A stretch of 11,062 nt of DNA from the NCBI GenBank assembly GCA_934230965.1, contig CAKQFW010000052.1, positions 1 to 11,062 on the forward strand. Reading direction: 5' to 3'. Of the stretch, positions 1-6,111 are shown piece by piece. The notes below the pieces were generated by a model. It ran no database searches, was not told the origin of the DNA, and saw nothing but the letters and a program-made list of their open reading frames with translations. Within the stretch, counting starts at the first letter, position 1. Each line of letters opens with the position of its first letter. The stretch comes from an uncultured Prevotella sp. (GTDB taxonomy: Bacteria > Bacteroidota > Bacteroidia > Bacteroidales > Bacteroidaceae). The translations under genes were made by a program, and so were the position numbers.

Positions 1-624
1 TTTATTTTGTTGATAATTATGTTCTTGTTGATGGGGTGGAGGAGAGGGGGAGCCTTGCTTGTTCACAGCTTGCAGCAGAGCGTCAATCTGTGGTTCAAGG
101 GCTTGCTCGCCATCGTTCACTATGCAGAACTGGCTGCGCTGTATCACCTCTTCTTGCGGCAGCTGGTGGTTTATCCATGCTAAGGCTTGCTCTCGGCCAA
201 TGTTATCGCGGGACATGATGCGAGCTACGCGCACCTCAAGCGGAGCTGTTACGCATACCACATGGGTGAAGGGTACGCGCTGGTTGAATTGGCTGTCGAA
301 GAGGATGGCGCTCTCAAGCCATGTGTATCCCGACTGTATAAAGTCGGCAGCCACGGCGGGGTGCACCACATTGTTTACGGCCTGCTTGTGGGCCTCGCTC
401 TGCAACAGATATTGCGACAGTATGGCTTTTTGTAGGTGGCCTTCGGCATCATACACCGCATTGCCTACCAAGGCTTGCAGCTGTGCCTTCAGCGTGGGCG
501 ATGTAAACATGAGGCGCTTGGCGGCGGCATCACAGTCGTAAACGCTGATGCCTCGCTCGGTCAGTAGTCGGCAAACAAACGATTTGCCGCTTCCTATTCC
601 TCCTGTTATCGCTATACGTTGCAT
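1..624 (-). CDS. coaE: Dephospho-CoA kinase, C-terminus open at window edge
   Basis: Phosphorylates the 3'-hydroxyl of the ribose in dephospho-CoA with ATP, the last step of coenzyme A synthesis, in the cytoplasm. The frame opens with ATG at 624-622 and gives MQRIAITGGIGSGKS, whose GGIGSGKS at residues 8-15 is the P-loop. Further family marks are YDCD near 29-32, NNVVHPAV near 84-91, ESAILFDS near 105, and the lid-type region VRVARIMSRD followed by EQALAWINHQL. All 208 codons are open to base 1, so the stop lies outside the window. Typical CoaE proteins have about 195-210 residues, so little is missing. The last 20 or so residues are an odd Pro/Gln/His/Asn-rich tail (SPSPPPHQQ). It starts 57 bases after the ybbR-like gene on the same strand and probably is the last gene of the nusB-yajC-ybbR-coaE run. 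Confidence 0.93.
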   Translation of the reverse strand, partial: MQRIAITGGIGSGKSFVCRLLTERGISVYDCDAAAKRLMFTSPTLKAQLQALVGNAVYDAEGHLQKAILSQYLLQSEAHKQAVNNVVHPAVAADFIQSGYTWLESAILFDSQFNQRVPFTHVVCVTAPLEVRVARIMSRDNIGREQALAWINHQLPQEEVIQRSQFCIVNDGEQALEPQIDALLQAVNKQGSPSPPPHQQEHNYQQNK

Positions 625-681
625 GGGCTTGCTTTGCTGTTTGATGAGCTTATTGCTTAATAACATTATGCTCGATGACAA

Positions 682-1665
682 TTATTGCTGCTCAATAATG
701 TAGTCGATGTTTTGTATCTCAAGTCGTGCGTTGCGCACGGCTGGCGGCATGGTGCGTAGCTGTAGTCGACACTTGTCAGAGGGGTGGGCGGCAATGTCGT
801 TATAGTCGACCACCACAAGGAAGTGTTCGGCCTTTACCTTGCGGAACATGCTGGCACCTACCGTAAAGCGTATCTTTACTCTTGCAGGGAAGGTGCGTAA
901 CACCTTGCCTTCGGGGGTGTTGATGGCGCGGATGGGCACCTCCATCACTTCTTCGGTAAGGATGTCGGGGAAGAGGGTCAGGGTTATCTTATCGGGGATA
1001 ATCTTTAGACCTCGCTTGTGCGCCATCTTTACCTCGCACTTTACCGTGTCGTTGAAGTTTTTAATGTTGACGGCCTCGGTCAGCACATACTGTAAACTGT
1101 CGAGCAACTTCTTATTGGCATAAACAGTAACGTTCTCGGGCGAGATGTGGGTGCGAGCCAAATAATAACTCTTGTCGGGGGTGATGGTGCCATCAAGCTT
1201 TACAGGCACAACCTTTGCGGTGCCATAGCTGAAGTAGAAGTCTAAACGGTCGGGCTTTACTGCTGAAATCTTTGACGAGGCGCGTAGCCGTTGCGTAAGA
1301 AACTTTAATATGTCAACCTGTGGCACCATGCCGTAGCCTGTGTTCTTGTTGGCATAGGCATTGAAGTTGACGGTAACAGGGTTGATGCGGTCGCCATAAA
1401 GATAGCCTGCCAGCGTGTAACCCTTGTCGCGCACTGTGGCCTTGATAGTGTCTTCTATCTCGGTGGTAATGATAACGTTCTTGGGTACGTTGGTAAGCTT
1501 TACAGGCACACATATCTCTTGTTCATACGTTTCGTTCAGCGTCATCATCAGCCAGAAGATGCTGCTGAGGAAAAGAAAGAACAAAAAAAACAGAAATTCC
1601 TTGTTCAGCTGACTGAACAAGAAATTCCTGATGGCCCTGTATATGTTTATAGGATTTATTTTCAT
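682..1665 (-). CDS. YbbR-like (CdaR-type) membrane-anchored protein
   Basis: A 327-residue protein with a basic N-terminus, one strong hydrophobic segment at about residues 24-43 (FLFFLFFLFLSSIFWLMMTL) and a long extracytoplasmic part rich in beta-type sequence. This is the layout of YbbR-domain proteins: an N-terminal anchor followed by YbbR repeats outside the membrane. In Firmicutes the relative CdaR regulates the diadenylate cyclase CdaA, but no cyclase gene is in this window, so that role cannot be carried over; the function in Bacteroidetes is not established. I chose ATG at 1665 (MKINPIN) over an in-frame GTG two codons upstream at 1671. The placement between yajC and coaE on the same strand supports the family call. 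The gap to yajC is 177 bases and holds a tandem repeat; the gap to coaE is 57 bases. Confidence 0.82.
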   Translation of the reverse strand: MKINPINIYRAIRNFLFSQLNKEFLFFLFFLFLSSIFWLMMTLNETYEQEICVPVKLTNVPKNVIITTEIEDTIKATVRDKGYTLAGYLYGDRINPVTVNFNAYANKNTGYGMVPQVDILKFLTQRLRASSKISAVKPDRLDFYFSYGTAKVVPVKLDGTITPDKSYYLARTHISPENVTVYANKKLLDSLQYVLTEAVNIKNFNDTVKCEVKMAHKRGLKIIPDKITLTLFPDILTEEVMEVPIRAINTPEGKVLRTFPARVKIRFTVGASMFRKVKAEHFLVVVDYNDIAAHPSDKCRLQLRTMPPAVRNARLEIQNIDYIIEQQ

Positions 1666-1743
1666 CAGCACTGCTGAGTTTTATTTGTCTTTGGCGGTTA
1701 GAGTTGCCTCATGGTTAGCGACTGTTGTCAACTAATAGCGATT

Positions 1744-1832
1744 GGCAACCGAAACCTCAAATTATCTTGGGCAACCGAAGCCTCAAGTTATCTTGGGCAA
1801 TCGAAGCCTCAAATTATCTTGGGCAACCGACG
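1744..1832. repeat. 26-bp tandem repeat, three full copies and a partial fourth
   Basis: Copies start at 1744, 1770, 1796 and 1822, an exact 26-base period. Each begins GGCAACCGAA and ends TTATCTTG; the fourth breaks down after about 11 bases. The three full copies differ at only three positions (bases 6, 11 and 18 of the unit). The block lies in the 177-base gap between the ybbR-like gene and yajC, ending 10 bases from the yajC stop. Read on the transcribed (minus) strand, each unit carries a TTCG or similar tetraloop-like centre inside a weak GGC/GCC pairing. There are no unique spacers, so it is not a CRISPR array. It may be a length-variable repeat; its role is unknown. Confidence 0.9.
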
Positions 1833-1842
1833 CCCCTCTGTG

Positions 1843-2169
1843 TTACTGGGCCTTGCTGGCGTTGACGTCGGCAAAAACACTGTTCTTATCAACAGTGATA
1901 ACCACGCCACGGGCAATCTCCAGTTCTATCTTATTGGTAACCAAGTCGATGCTCTTTACGGTGCCGTAAATGCCACCACCAGTTACTACTTTGCTGCCAG
2001 AGGTCAGCGCGTCTTGAAACTTGCGAATTTCTTTCTGACGCTTCTGCTGGGGACGAATCATAAACAACCACATGATGGCGAAAATAGCTACCATCATGAC
2101 AAGCATGCCAATGCCGCCACCGCCTTGATTTGCGTTTGCTGTTTGTGCGGCAAGAAATAATGTAATCAT
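1843..2169 (-). CDS. yajC: YajC, Sec translocase accessory subunit
   Basis: Small inner-membrane protein that associates with SecDF and the SecYEG channel and helps protein export. The 108-residue product has one membrane segment at about residues 20-38 (GMLVMMVAIFAIMWLF), directly followed by MIRPQQKRQKE, the hallmark Arg-Pro-Gln-x-Lys-Arg turn of the family. A cytoplasmic domain follows with the typical GSKVVTGGGIYGTV and VDKNSVFAD stretches. Length matches the family (85-120 residues). The N-terminus before the membrane segment is Ala/Asn/Gly-rich. It starts 53 bases after the nusB stop on the same strand and should be cotranscribed with it. Start ATG is at 2169-2167. Confidence 0.95.
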   Translation of the reverse strand: MITLFLAAQTANANQGGGGIGMLVMMVAIFAIMWLFMIRPQQKRQKEIRKFQDALTSGSKVVTGGGIYGTVKSIDLVTNKIELEIARGVVITVDKNSVFADVNASKAQ

Positions 2170-2222
2170 ACTGTTCTTATTTTATTTATTTTTATTTTAC
2201 TACTAATGTTTAAGGAAAATGC

Positions 2223-3236
2223 TTACTCGGCACTGGTGCTTTCAGCTTCAGCGTTCTGCTCGTTGGCAGCGCTTGCATCCTCAGTCTTAGTTTTCTTTGA
2301 GCGGGGCTCGTTCATCGACTTAAACATCTTGCCGCTATCAATGAGGAAGCGGGCAATGGCATCGAGCATACCGTTGATATAGCCGCCACTGCGTGGGGTA
2401 GAGTAAATCTTGGCCAACTCTACATACTCGTTGATGGTGACACTAACGGGGATGTTGGGGAAGGTGAGCATCTCGGCAATGGCAATCTGCATAATCACTA
2501 CGTCCATGTAGGCCAGACGAGAGAAGTCCCAGTTGCGAGATGTTTCGCTCATATAGCGCTGATACTGGTCGGCATTGAGGATGGTAGCGCGGAACAGCTT
2601 GCGAGCAAAGTCCTTATCTTCCTCATCTTTGTATTCGGGCAGCAACTCTTGCTTGCCAGAGTTCTTGGGGTCGAAGCGCTTGATGGTCTTCAATACGAAG
2701 GTGTCGACAATGTCTTTATCGTCGTTCCAATACAGGCTCTTCTCCTCTAAGAGAGAGTCAAGGTCTTTGTTCTCCTGAATAAATGTTTTATACAGCTTGC
2801 GCCACACCTCACGGTCGGCCTCATACGACTCTTCTTTGTCGTTCATATAGTCGGTGTAGATGGCGCTCTCTTCTATCTCGGTGCAAAGACGACGTACAAA
2901 TTCAATGTCAGTCTCCCAGTCTTGTTTCTGGGTCTCCATAAATTCGTTTAGCATCTTGTTTTCTTCCAACTGTGTAGCAAACTTGTTGAAAGCAAACTTT
3001 GTAGAAGGGGCATCGGTGCCTTCGCGCAAGGCTCGTTTCGTATTAATCTCTACTCTACGCTGCTCTTCACGGGTAATGGCTACGATAAGCTCTAATAAAT
3101 AATTGTATAAATCATAAGCCTTTGACAAGCTGAAAAGAAGTTCTTTCTCGGCATTGTCCATGTTCTTGTTGCCGTTCTGATAGTAAGCGTAGGTCAACTG
3201 CACTATCTTAATTCTTATCAATTCACGATTAATCAT
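2223..3236 (-). CDS. nusB: NusB antitermination factor with large internal extension
   Basis: Binds boxA RNA together with NusE (ribosomal protein S10) and supports processive transcription, mainly of rRNA operons. The product has 337 residues against about 140 for classical NusB. The first helix (NRELIRIKIVQLTYAYYQ, residues 3-20) matches the start of NusB. It is followed by a long charged helical region rich in Glu, Lys and Trp (about 25-205), and then the recognisable core: RKLFRATILN near 212, WDFSRLAYMDVVIMQIAIAEML near 236-257, PVSVTINEYVELAKIY near 263-278 and GGYINGMLDAIARFL near 284-298. The last 30 residues are a Lys, Glu and Ala-rich tail. Long NusB proteins of this kind are usual in Bacteroidetes. 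Start ATG at 3236-3234 has a weak purine-rich AGAGA just upstream. It is the first gene of the minus-strand run. Confidence 0.93.
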   Translation of the reverse strand: MINRELIRIKIVQLTYAYYQNGNKNMDNAEKELLFSLSKAYDLYNYLLELIVAITREEQRRVEINTKRALREGTDAPSTKFAFNKFATQLEENKMLNEFMETQKQDWETDIEFVRRLCTEIEESAIYTDYMNDKEESYEADREVWRKLYKTFIQENKDLDSLLEEKSLYWNDDKDIVDTFVLKTIKRFDPKNSGKQELLPEYKDEEDKDFARKLFRATILNADQYQRYMSETSRNWDFSRLAYMDVVIMQIAIAEMLTFPNIPVSVTINEYVELAKIYSTPRSGGYINGMLDAIARFLIDSGKMFKSMNEPRSKKTKTEDASAANEQNAEAESTSAE

Positions 3237-3271
3237 TCTCTAATAATTTGTGTTTCATTAATAATGCACTG

Positions 3272-3303
3272 CAAATTTAATTAAAAAAGCGCTAACTGGC
3301 AAG
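3272..3303 (-). promoter_or_regulatory. Candidate Bacteroides-type promoter for nusB
   Basis: On the minus strand TAAATTTG (3279-3272) fits the TAnnTTTG -7 box exactly. Twenty bases upstream is CTTG (3303-3300), one mismatch from the TTTG -33 box. Transcription would begin near 3265, about 30 bases before the nusB ATG. The -33 box falls inside the hairpin-forming repeat at 3301-3318. Confidence 0.45.
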
Positions 3304-3318
3304 CAAAAGGCTTTGCTT
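3301..3318. repeat. Perfect 7-bp inverted repeat in the nusB/rplY divergent spacer
   Basis: AAGCAAA (3301-3307) and TTTGCTT (3312-3318) are perfect complements around a 4-base loop, AGGC. It lies between the two divergent promoters and overlaps the candidate nusB -33 box. It may be an operator or simply chance; no run of T follows, so it does not look like a terminator. Confidence 0.5.
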
Positions 3319-3350
3319 TCATCTAATAACCTATGTTTTTTTAGGGTTTC

Positions 3351-3382
3351 TTTGCACATTTACAAGAAAAGTAGTACCTTTG
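3351..3382 (+). promoter_or_regulatory. Bacteroides-type promoter for rplY
   Basis: TTTG (3351-3354), a 20-base spacer and TACCTTTG (3375-3382) match the known Bacteroides consensus TTTG-N19-21-TAnnTTTG exactly. Transcription would start near 3389, leaving a leader of about 90 bases before the rplY ATG at 3478. This leader is longer than needed and shows no strong hairpin by eye. Confidence 0.75.
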
Positions 3383-3477
3383 CACCGCTTTTATGAGCAC
3401 ATCATGTAGATACGTCTCGTGTGATGGCGAATTAAGGCATGTATTAATATTCACAACTTAATTTAGAGTAACACATT

Positions 3478-4068
3478 ATGAAAGAGATTAATGTAACAGG
3501 TCAGAAGCGTACAGACCTTGGCAAGAAAGCTTCTAAAGCATTGAGAAAAGAAGGACTCGTTCCCTGTAACCTTTACGGTTTGGCAGCTGAGGATGGCAAG
3601 CCCGTTGCTATGTCATTCGCTGTTCCTATGGCCGAGCTCCGCAAGGTAGTTTACACTCCCCACATCTATGTAATCAACCTCGTTATTGACGGCGAGAGCC
3701 ACACCGCTATCATGAAGGAACTTCAGTTCCACCCCGTAACTGACGCGCTGCTGCACGTTGACTTCCTCGAGGTGAACGATCAGAAGCCTATCACTATCGG
3801 TATTCCCGTTAAGCTCGTTGGTTTGGCACAGGGTGTTCGCGATGGTGGTCGTATGAACCTTTCTATCCGTAAGATCAATGTTACCGCTCCCTATCAGCAG
3901 ATTCCTGAGCACCTCGACATCGACGTTACTGCCCTTAAGATTGGCAAGAGCATCAAGGTTGGCGAGCTGAGCTTCGAGGGTCTTGAGCTGGCTACTGGCA
4001 AGGACGTTATCGTATGCTCTATCAAGATGACACGTGCCGCTATGTCGGCCGCTGCTAACGCTGAGTAA
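3478..4068 (+). CDS. rplY: 50S ribosomal protein L25 (general stress protein Ctc type)
   Basis: Binds 5S rRNA in the large ribosomal subunit. The 196-residue product opens with EINVTGQKRTDLGKKASKALRKEGLVPCNLYG, given here only as the L25 N-terminal beta-barrel signature with its RxxxGKxxxxxLRxxGxxP pattern, then HTAIMKELQFHPVTDALLHVDF, the usual 5S-binding strand region (about residues 78-97). A second C-terminal domain of the Ctc/TL5 type follows (about 100-185) with KPITIGIPVKLVG and EHLDIDVTALKIGKSIKVGEL. Length fits the two-domain form rather than the 94-residue E. coli form. Codon choice is strongly biased (CGT, CTC, AAG, ATC), as expected for a highly expressed gene and unlike the neighbouring genes. 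A strong promoter lies upstream and an intrinsic terminator downstream, so it can act as a single-gene unit. Confidence 0.96.
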   Translation: MKEINVTGQKRTDLGKKASKALRKEGLVPCNLYGLAAEDGKPVAMSFAVPMAELRKVVYTPHIYVINLVIDGESHTAIMKELQFHPVTDALLHVDFLEVNDQKPITIGIPVKLVGLAQGVRDGGRMNLSIRKINVTAPYQQIPEHLDIDVTALKIGKSIKVGELSFEGLELATGKDVIVCSIKMTRAAMSAAANAE

Positions 4069-4108
4069 TCAGTGAGCGTACGCGCTTATAGCATAATTTT
4101 TTAAACTG

Positions 4109-4157
4109 TATGGCCGTTTCTATTAAGCTGTGTCTTGTAGAATCGGCCATATCTTTT
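4109..4157 (+). terminator. Intrinsic terminator after rplY
   Basis: TATGGCCG (4109-4116) pairs with CGGCCATA (4144-4151). After a one-base mismatch the stem continues with TTCTA (4118-4122) and TAGAA (4138-4142), closing a loop of 15 bases. TCTTTT follows at 4152-4157, then an AT-alternating tract. It begins 41 bases after the rplY stop. Confidence 0.82.
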
Positions 4158-4168
4158 ATATATATATT

Positions 4169-4200
4169 ATTGTATCTTGGTGTTTAACATCATATCTTTT
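4169..4200 (+). promoter_or_regulatory. Weak candidate promoter for pth and the S4 gene
   Basis: ATTG (4169-4172), a 20-base spacer and TATCTTTT (4193-4200) each deviate from the Bacteroides boxes by one base. Because a terminator lies just upstream, pth needs either this promoter or read-through. The region is AT-rich, so chance matches are likely. Confidence 0.3.
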
Positions 4201-4260
4201 TTGTTTAAGAGTGTCCGCCGCACGCATAAGCATGGCGATGGCACGAATGGAGAGACAGAA

Positions 4261-4833
4261 ATGGACAAATACTTGATTGTGGGTTTAGGAAACCCTGGAG
4301 CCGAATATGACAACACGCGTCACAACACAGGCTTTATGGTGCTTGATGCCTTTGCACAGGCTGCAGGCGTAAGCTTCGACGACCGCCGTTATGGCTACGT
4401 GGCCGAATGTAGCCTGAAGGGCCGTAAGGTGTTCTTGCTGAAACCCACCACCTATATGAACCTGAGCGGCAATGCTGTGCGCTACTGGCTGAACAAGGAG
4501 AATATTGACCAAAAACGATTGCTTGTGGTGGTTGACGACTTGTCGTTGCCACTGGGTGCCTTCCGTTTGAAAGGCAATGGTAGCAATGGCGGTCATAATG
4601 GTTTAGGACATATTCAGCAACTTATTGGTCAGCAGTATGCTCGCTTGCGTATGGGCATTGGCAACGAGTTTGCTCGTGGTGCACAGGTCGACTGGGTGCT
4701 GGGAAAATACAGTAGCGATGATATGCAAACCTTGCAGCCCAGCATCGATACCGCTGTTGATATCATAAAGAGCTTTGTGTTGGCTGGCATTGATATCACG
4801 ATGAACCAATACAATAAACTGGGTAAGAAGTAA
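4261..4833 (+). CDS. pth: Peptidyl-tRNA hydrolase
   Basis: Releases tRNA from peptidyl-tRNA that has dropped off the ribosome. The 190-residue product starts MDKYLIVGLGNPGAEYDNTRHNTGF: Asn11 and His21 correspond to the substrate-binding Asn and catalytic His, TTYMNLSG (63-70) holds the binding Asn67, VVDDLSLP (90-97) holds Asp93, and GSNGGHNGLGHI (107-118) holds Asn113. Length matches the bacterial family (185-200). ATG at 4261 is chosen because it gives the conserved N-terminus and is preceded by GGAGAGACAGAA, an unusually good purine-rich ribosome site for this group. In-frame TTG/GTG starts near 4177-4180 would add 28 unrelated residues. It is followed after 8 bases by the S4-domain gene, so the two are probably cotranscribed. 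Confidence 0.96.
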   Translation: MDKYLIVGLGNPGAEYDNTRHNTGFMVLDAFAQAAGVSFDDRRYGYVAECSLKGRKVFLLKPTTYMNLSGNAVRYWLNKENIDQKRLLVVVDDLSLPLGAFRLKGNGSNGGHNGLGHIQQLIGQQYARLRMGIGNEFARGAQVDWVLGKYSSDDMQTLQPSIDTAVDIIKSFVLAGIDITMNQYNKLGKK

Positions 4834-4841
4834 TTTTCAAT

Positions 4842-5258
4842 ATGGCAAATGAAGCTCGTATAGACAAATGGTTGTGGGCAGCCCGCATCTTTAAAACGCG
4901 CTCGATAGCGGCCGATGCTTGTAAGAATGGGCGTGTAACAATGAATGGGCAAAACATGAAGCCCAGTCATATGGTGAAAGTAGGCGAGGTGGTGAGTGTG
5001 AAGAAGCCGCCTATCACTTATTCGTTTAAGATACTTAAAACCATTGAGCAGCGTGTGGGCGCCAAGTTGCTGCCCGAAATATATGAAAACGTTACCGACC
5101 CCAAACAGTATGAACTGCTTGAGATGAGCCGAATCAGTGGCTTTGTTGATCGAGCTCGCGGCACAGGTCGACCCACCAAGAAGGAGCGTCGCGCCCTTGA
5201 TGCCTTCGTCGAGCCCGTCATGTTCGGCTTTGACGATGACAACCTTGACGATGAATAA
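4842..5258 (+). CDS. hslR: S4-domain RNA-binding protein, Hsp15 family
   Basis: A 138-residue protein whose N-terminus (RIDKWLWAARIFKTRSIAADACKNGRV, residues 6-32) is a clear S4 RNA-binding fold, continuing through NMKPSHMVKVGEVVSVKK. The C-terminal part has RGTGRPTKKERRALDAFVEP (residues 105-124), a Lys/Arg-rich tail typical of Hsp15. E. coli Hsp15 binds 50S subunits that carry stranded peptidyl-tRNA and helps recycle them. That fits well with pth 8 bases upstream: both handle aborted translation. The protein ends in an acidic stretch (DDDNLDDE). The family call is firm; equivalence with E. coli HslR is inferred from domain order, length and context. Confidence 0.88.
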   Translation: MANEARIDKWLWAARIFKTRSIAADACKNGRVTMNGQNMKPSHMVKVGEVVSVKKPPITYSFKILKTIEQRVGAKLLPEIYENVTDPKQYELLEMSRISGFVDRARGTGRPTKKERRALDAFVEPVMFGFDDDNLDDE

Positions 5259-5259
5259 G

Positions 5260-5303
5260 GCATAAAACCTATAAGATTCTTGCAGGTCTTATAGGTTTTA
5301 TGC
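5260..5303. terminator. Perfect 17-bp inverted repeat, shared terminator of convergent genes
   Basis: Bases 5260-5276 (GCATAAAACCTATAAGA) are perfectly complementary to 5287-5303, with a 10-base loop (TTCTTGCAGG). It begins 2 bases after the S4 gene and ends 13 bases before the stop of the convergent carbonic anhydrase-like gene. The stem itself carries AAAA on one side and TTTT on the other, so it can work in both directions although no long T run follows. A partial extra copy, GTTTTATAGG, follows at 5304-5313. Confidence 0.8.
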
Positions 5304-5315
5304 GTTTTATAGGCA

Positions 5316-5822
5316 TCATTCTTCCTCGCGATACCAGTCTTTAATGTATCCCGCATAGTGGCGAGCAAAGGTTTCGGCTTGCCCTGGCGCACAGTCTTTC
5401 ACCTTTTTTGCAGGTATGCCTCCCCATATTTCGTGGGCAGGCACATGTGTGCCTTGTAGCACCACCGCGCCCGCAGCAATGATGGCGCCTTCGCCAATGT
5501 CGGCCTTGTCGAGCACAGTGGCGTTCATGCCGATGAGGGCTCCTTTGCGCACCGTGGCCCCATGCACCACAGCTCCGTGTCCTACCGACACATCATCTTC
5601 TAAGATACAAGGCATGCCGCCTGTTTGATGAATACAGGCACAGTCTTGTATGTTCACGCGGTTTCCGCAGCGAATGGCGTCAACGTCCGAACGCAGCACA
5701 GCGCTATACCACACACTGCAGTCGTCGCCCAAGAGGCAGTCGCCGCTCAGTGCTGCATTATCGGCAATAAAACAATTGTTTCCCCAGCGTGGGGTCTTCC
5801 CGTTTACAGTCTTTATAATCAT
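5316..5822 (-). CDS. Gamma-class carbonic anhydrase-like hexapeptide-repeat protein
   Basis: A 168-residue left-handed beta-helix protein built of hexapeptide repeats (for example ADIGEG, AIIAAG and AVVLQG at about 107-123). It has the three metal-binding histidines expected of the gamma-carbonic anhydrase/YrdA/PaaY/CaiE group: His65 in CIHQT, and His82 and His87 in GHGAVVHG. Arg44 and Asp46 (LRSDVDAI) and Gln59 (NIQD), structurally important in the family, are also present. The C-terminus has EIWGGIPAKKVKD, the usual end of the helix, and a final alpha-helix. Members bind zinc or another divalent metal; only some show carbonic anhydrase activity, so the reaction here is uncertain. ATG at 5822-5820 is preceded by AAGGA on the minus strand. 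Confidence 0.9.
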   Translation of the reverse strand: MIIKTVNGKTPRWGNNCFIADNAALSGDCLLGDDCSVWYSAVLRSDVDAIRCGNRVNIQDCACIHQTGGMPCILEDDVSVGHGAVVHGATVRKGALIGMNATVLDKADIGEGAIIAAGAVVLQGTHVPAHEIWGGIPAKKVKDCAPGQAETFARHYAGYIKDWYREEE

Positions 5823-5871
5823 ATCCTTATTATAATTTATGCATAATCAACTCAAGTTTTGCATGTCGATG

Positions 5872-5921
5872 CCTTGCGAAACTTAAATAAGTAAGGCAAG
5901 GTTTTATCCTTTGAATAAAAC
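5872..5921 (-). promoter_or_regulatory. Two adjacent hairpins in the putative leader of the carbonic anhydrase-like gene
   Basis: GTTTTAT (5901-5907) pairs with ATAAAAC (5915-5921) around 7 bases. Immediately next to it, CCTTGC (5872-5877) pairs with GCAAGG (5896-5901), enclosing an inner ACTT/AAGT stem. Both would be in the minus-strand transcript if it starts near 5948. The stems are moderate and AT-rich, so a regulatory role is only possible. The remainder of the 392-base spacer 5823-6214 contains the sites listed separately and no convincing gene on the minus strand. Confidence 0.4.
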
Positions 5922-5954
5922 ATTAAATTGCATATAAAAGCTTTAATTCTAATA

Positions 5955-5987
5955 CAAAGATAATGCAAATTGAGAGCAAAGATGCAA
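5955..5987 (-). promoter_or_regulatory. Candidate promoter for the carbonic anhydrase-like gene
   Basis: TATCTTTG on the minus strand (5962-5955) is a perfect TAnnTTTG box. The best -33 candidate is TTGC (5987-5984) with a 21-base spacer, which is a weak match. It would give a leader of about 125 bases. Confidence 0.4.
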
Positions 5988-5993
5988 GCTTGC
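5984..5993. repeat. 10-bp perfect palindrome
   Basis: GCAAGCTTGC reads the same on both strands. It sits in the divergent spacer, over the weak -33 region of the minus-strand promoter candidate, so it could be an operator for a dimeric regulator. A ten-base palindrome can also arise by chance. Confidence 0.35.
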
Positions 5994-6089
5994 TTGTAAT
6001 TTTTGCCGAAATGCAGCTTATCTTATATAAAGATACGATATTTGTTACAAACAGCGCAGGTAAAAGGCGTTACTATAATACTTTTTCAT

Positions 6090-6097
6090 TAACTTTG
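6090..6097 (+). promoter_or_regulatory. Candidate -7 box for serB
   Basis: TAACTTTG is a perfect TAnnTTTG box on the plus strand. No good TTTG lies 19-21 bases upstream, so the site is only half supported. Transcription would begin near 6104, leaving a leader of about 110 bases before serB. Confidence 0.4.
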
Positions 6098-6111
6098 CAT
6101 ACGTATAGGCC

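Noticed and set aside
1744..1832. Tandem repeat as a CRISPR array
   Set aside because: The repeats are directly adjacent with no unique spacers, and no cas gene is present.
1711..2160. Open frame on the plus strand across the tandem repeat and yajC
   Set aside because: It is antisense to a well supported yajC gene, has no family features, and its apparent protein repeat only reflects the 26-base DNA period read through three frames.
4177..4260. N-terminal extension of peptidyl-tRNA hydrolase
   Set aside because: It would need a TTG or GTG start and adds 28 residues absent from the family; the ATG at 4261 has a good purine-rich ribosome site and the conserved N-terminus.
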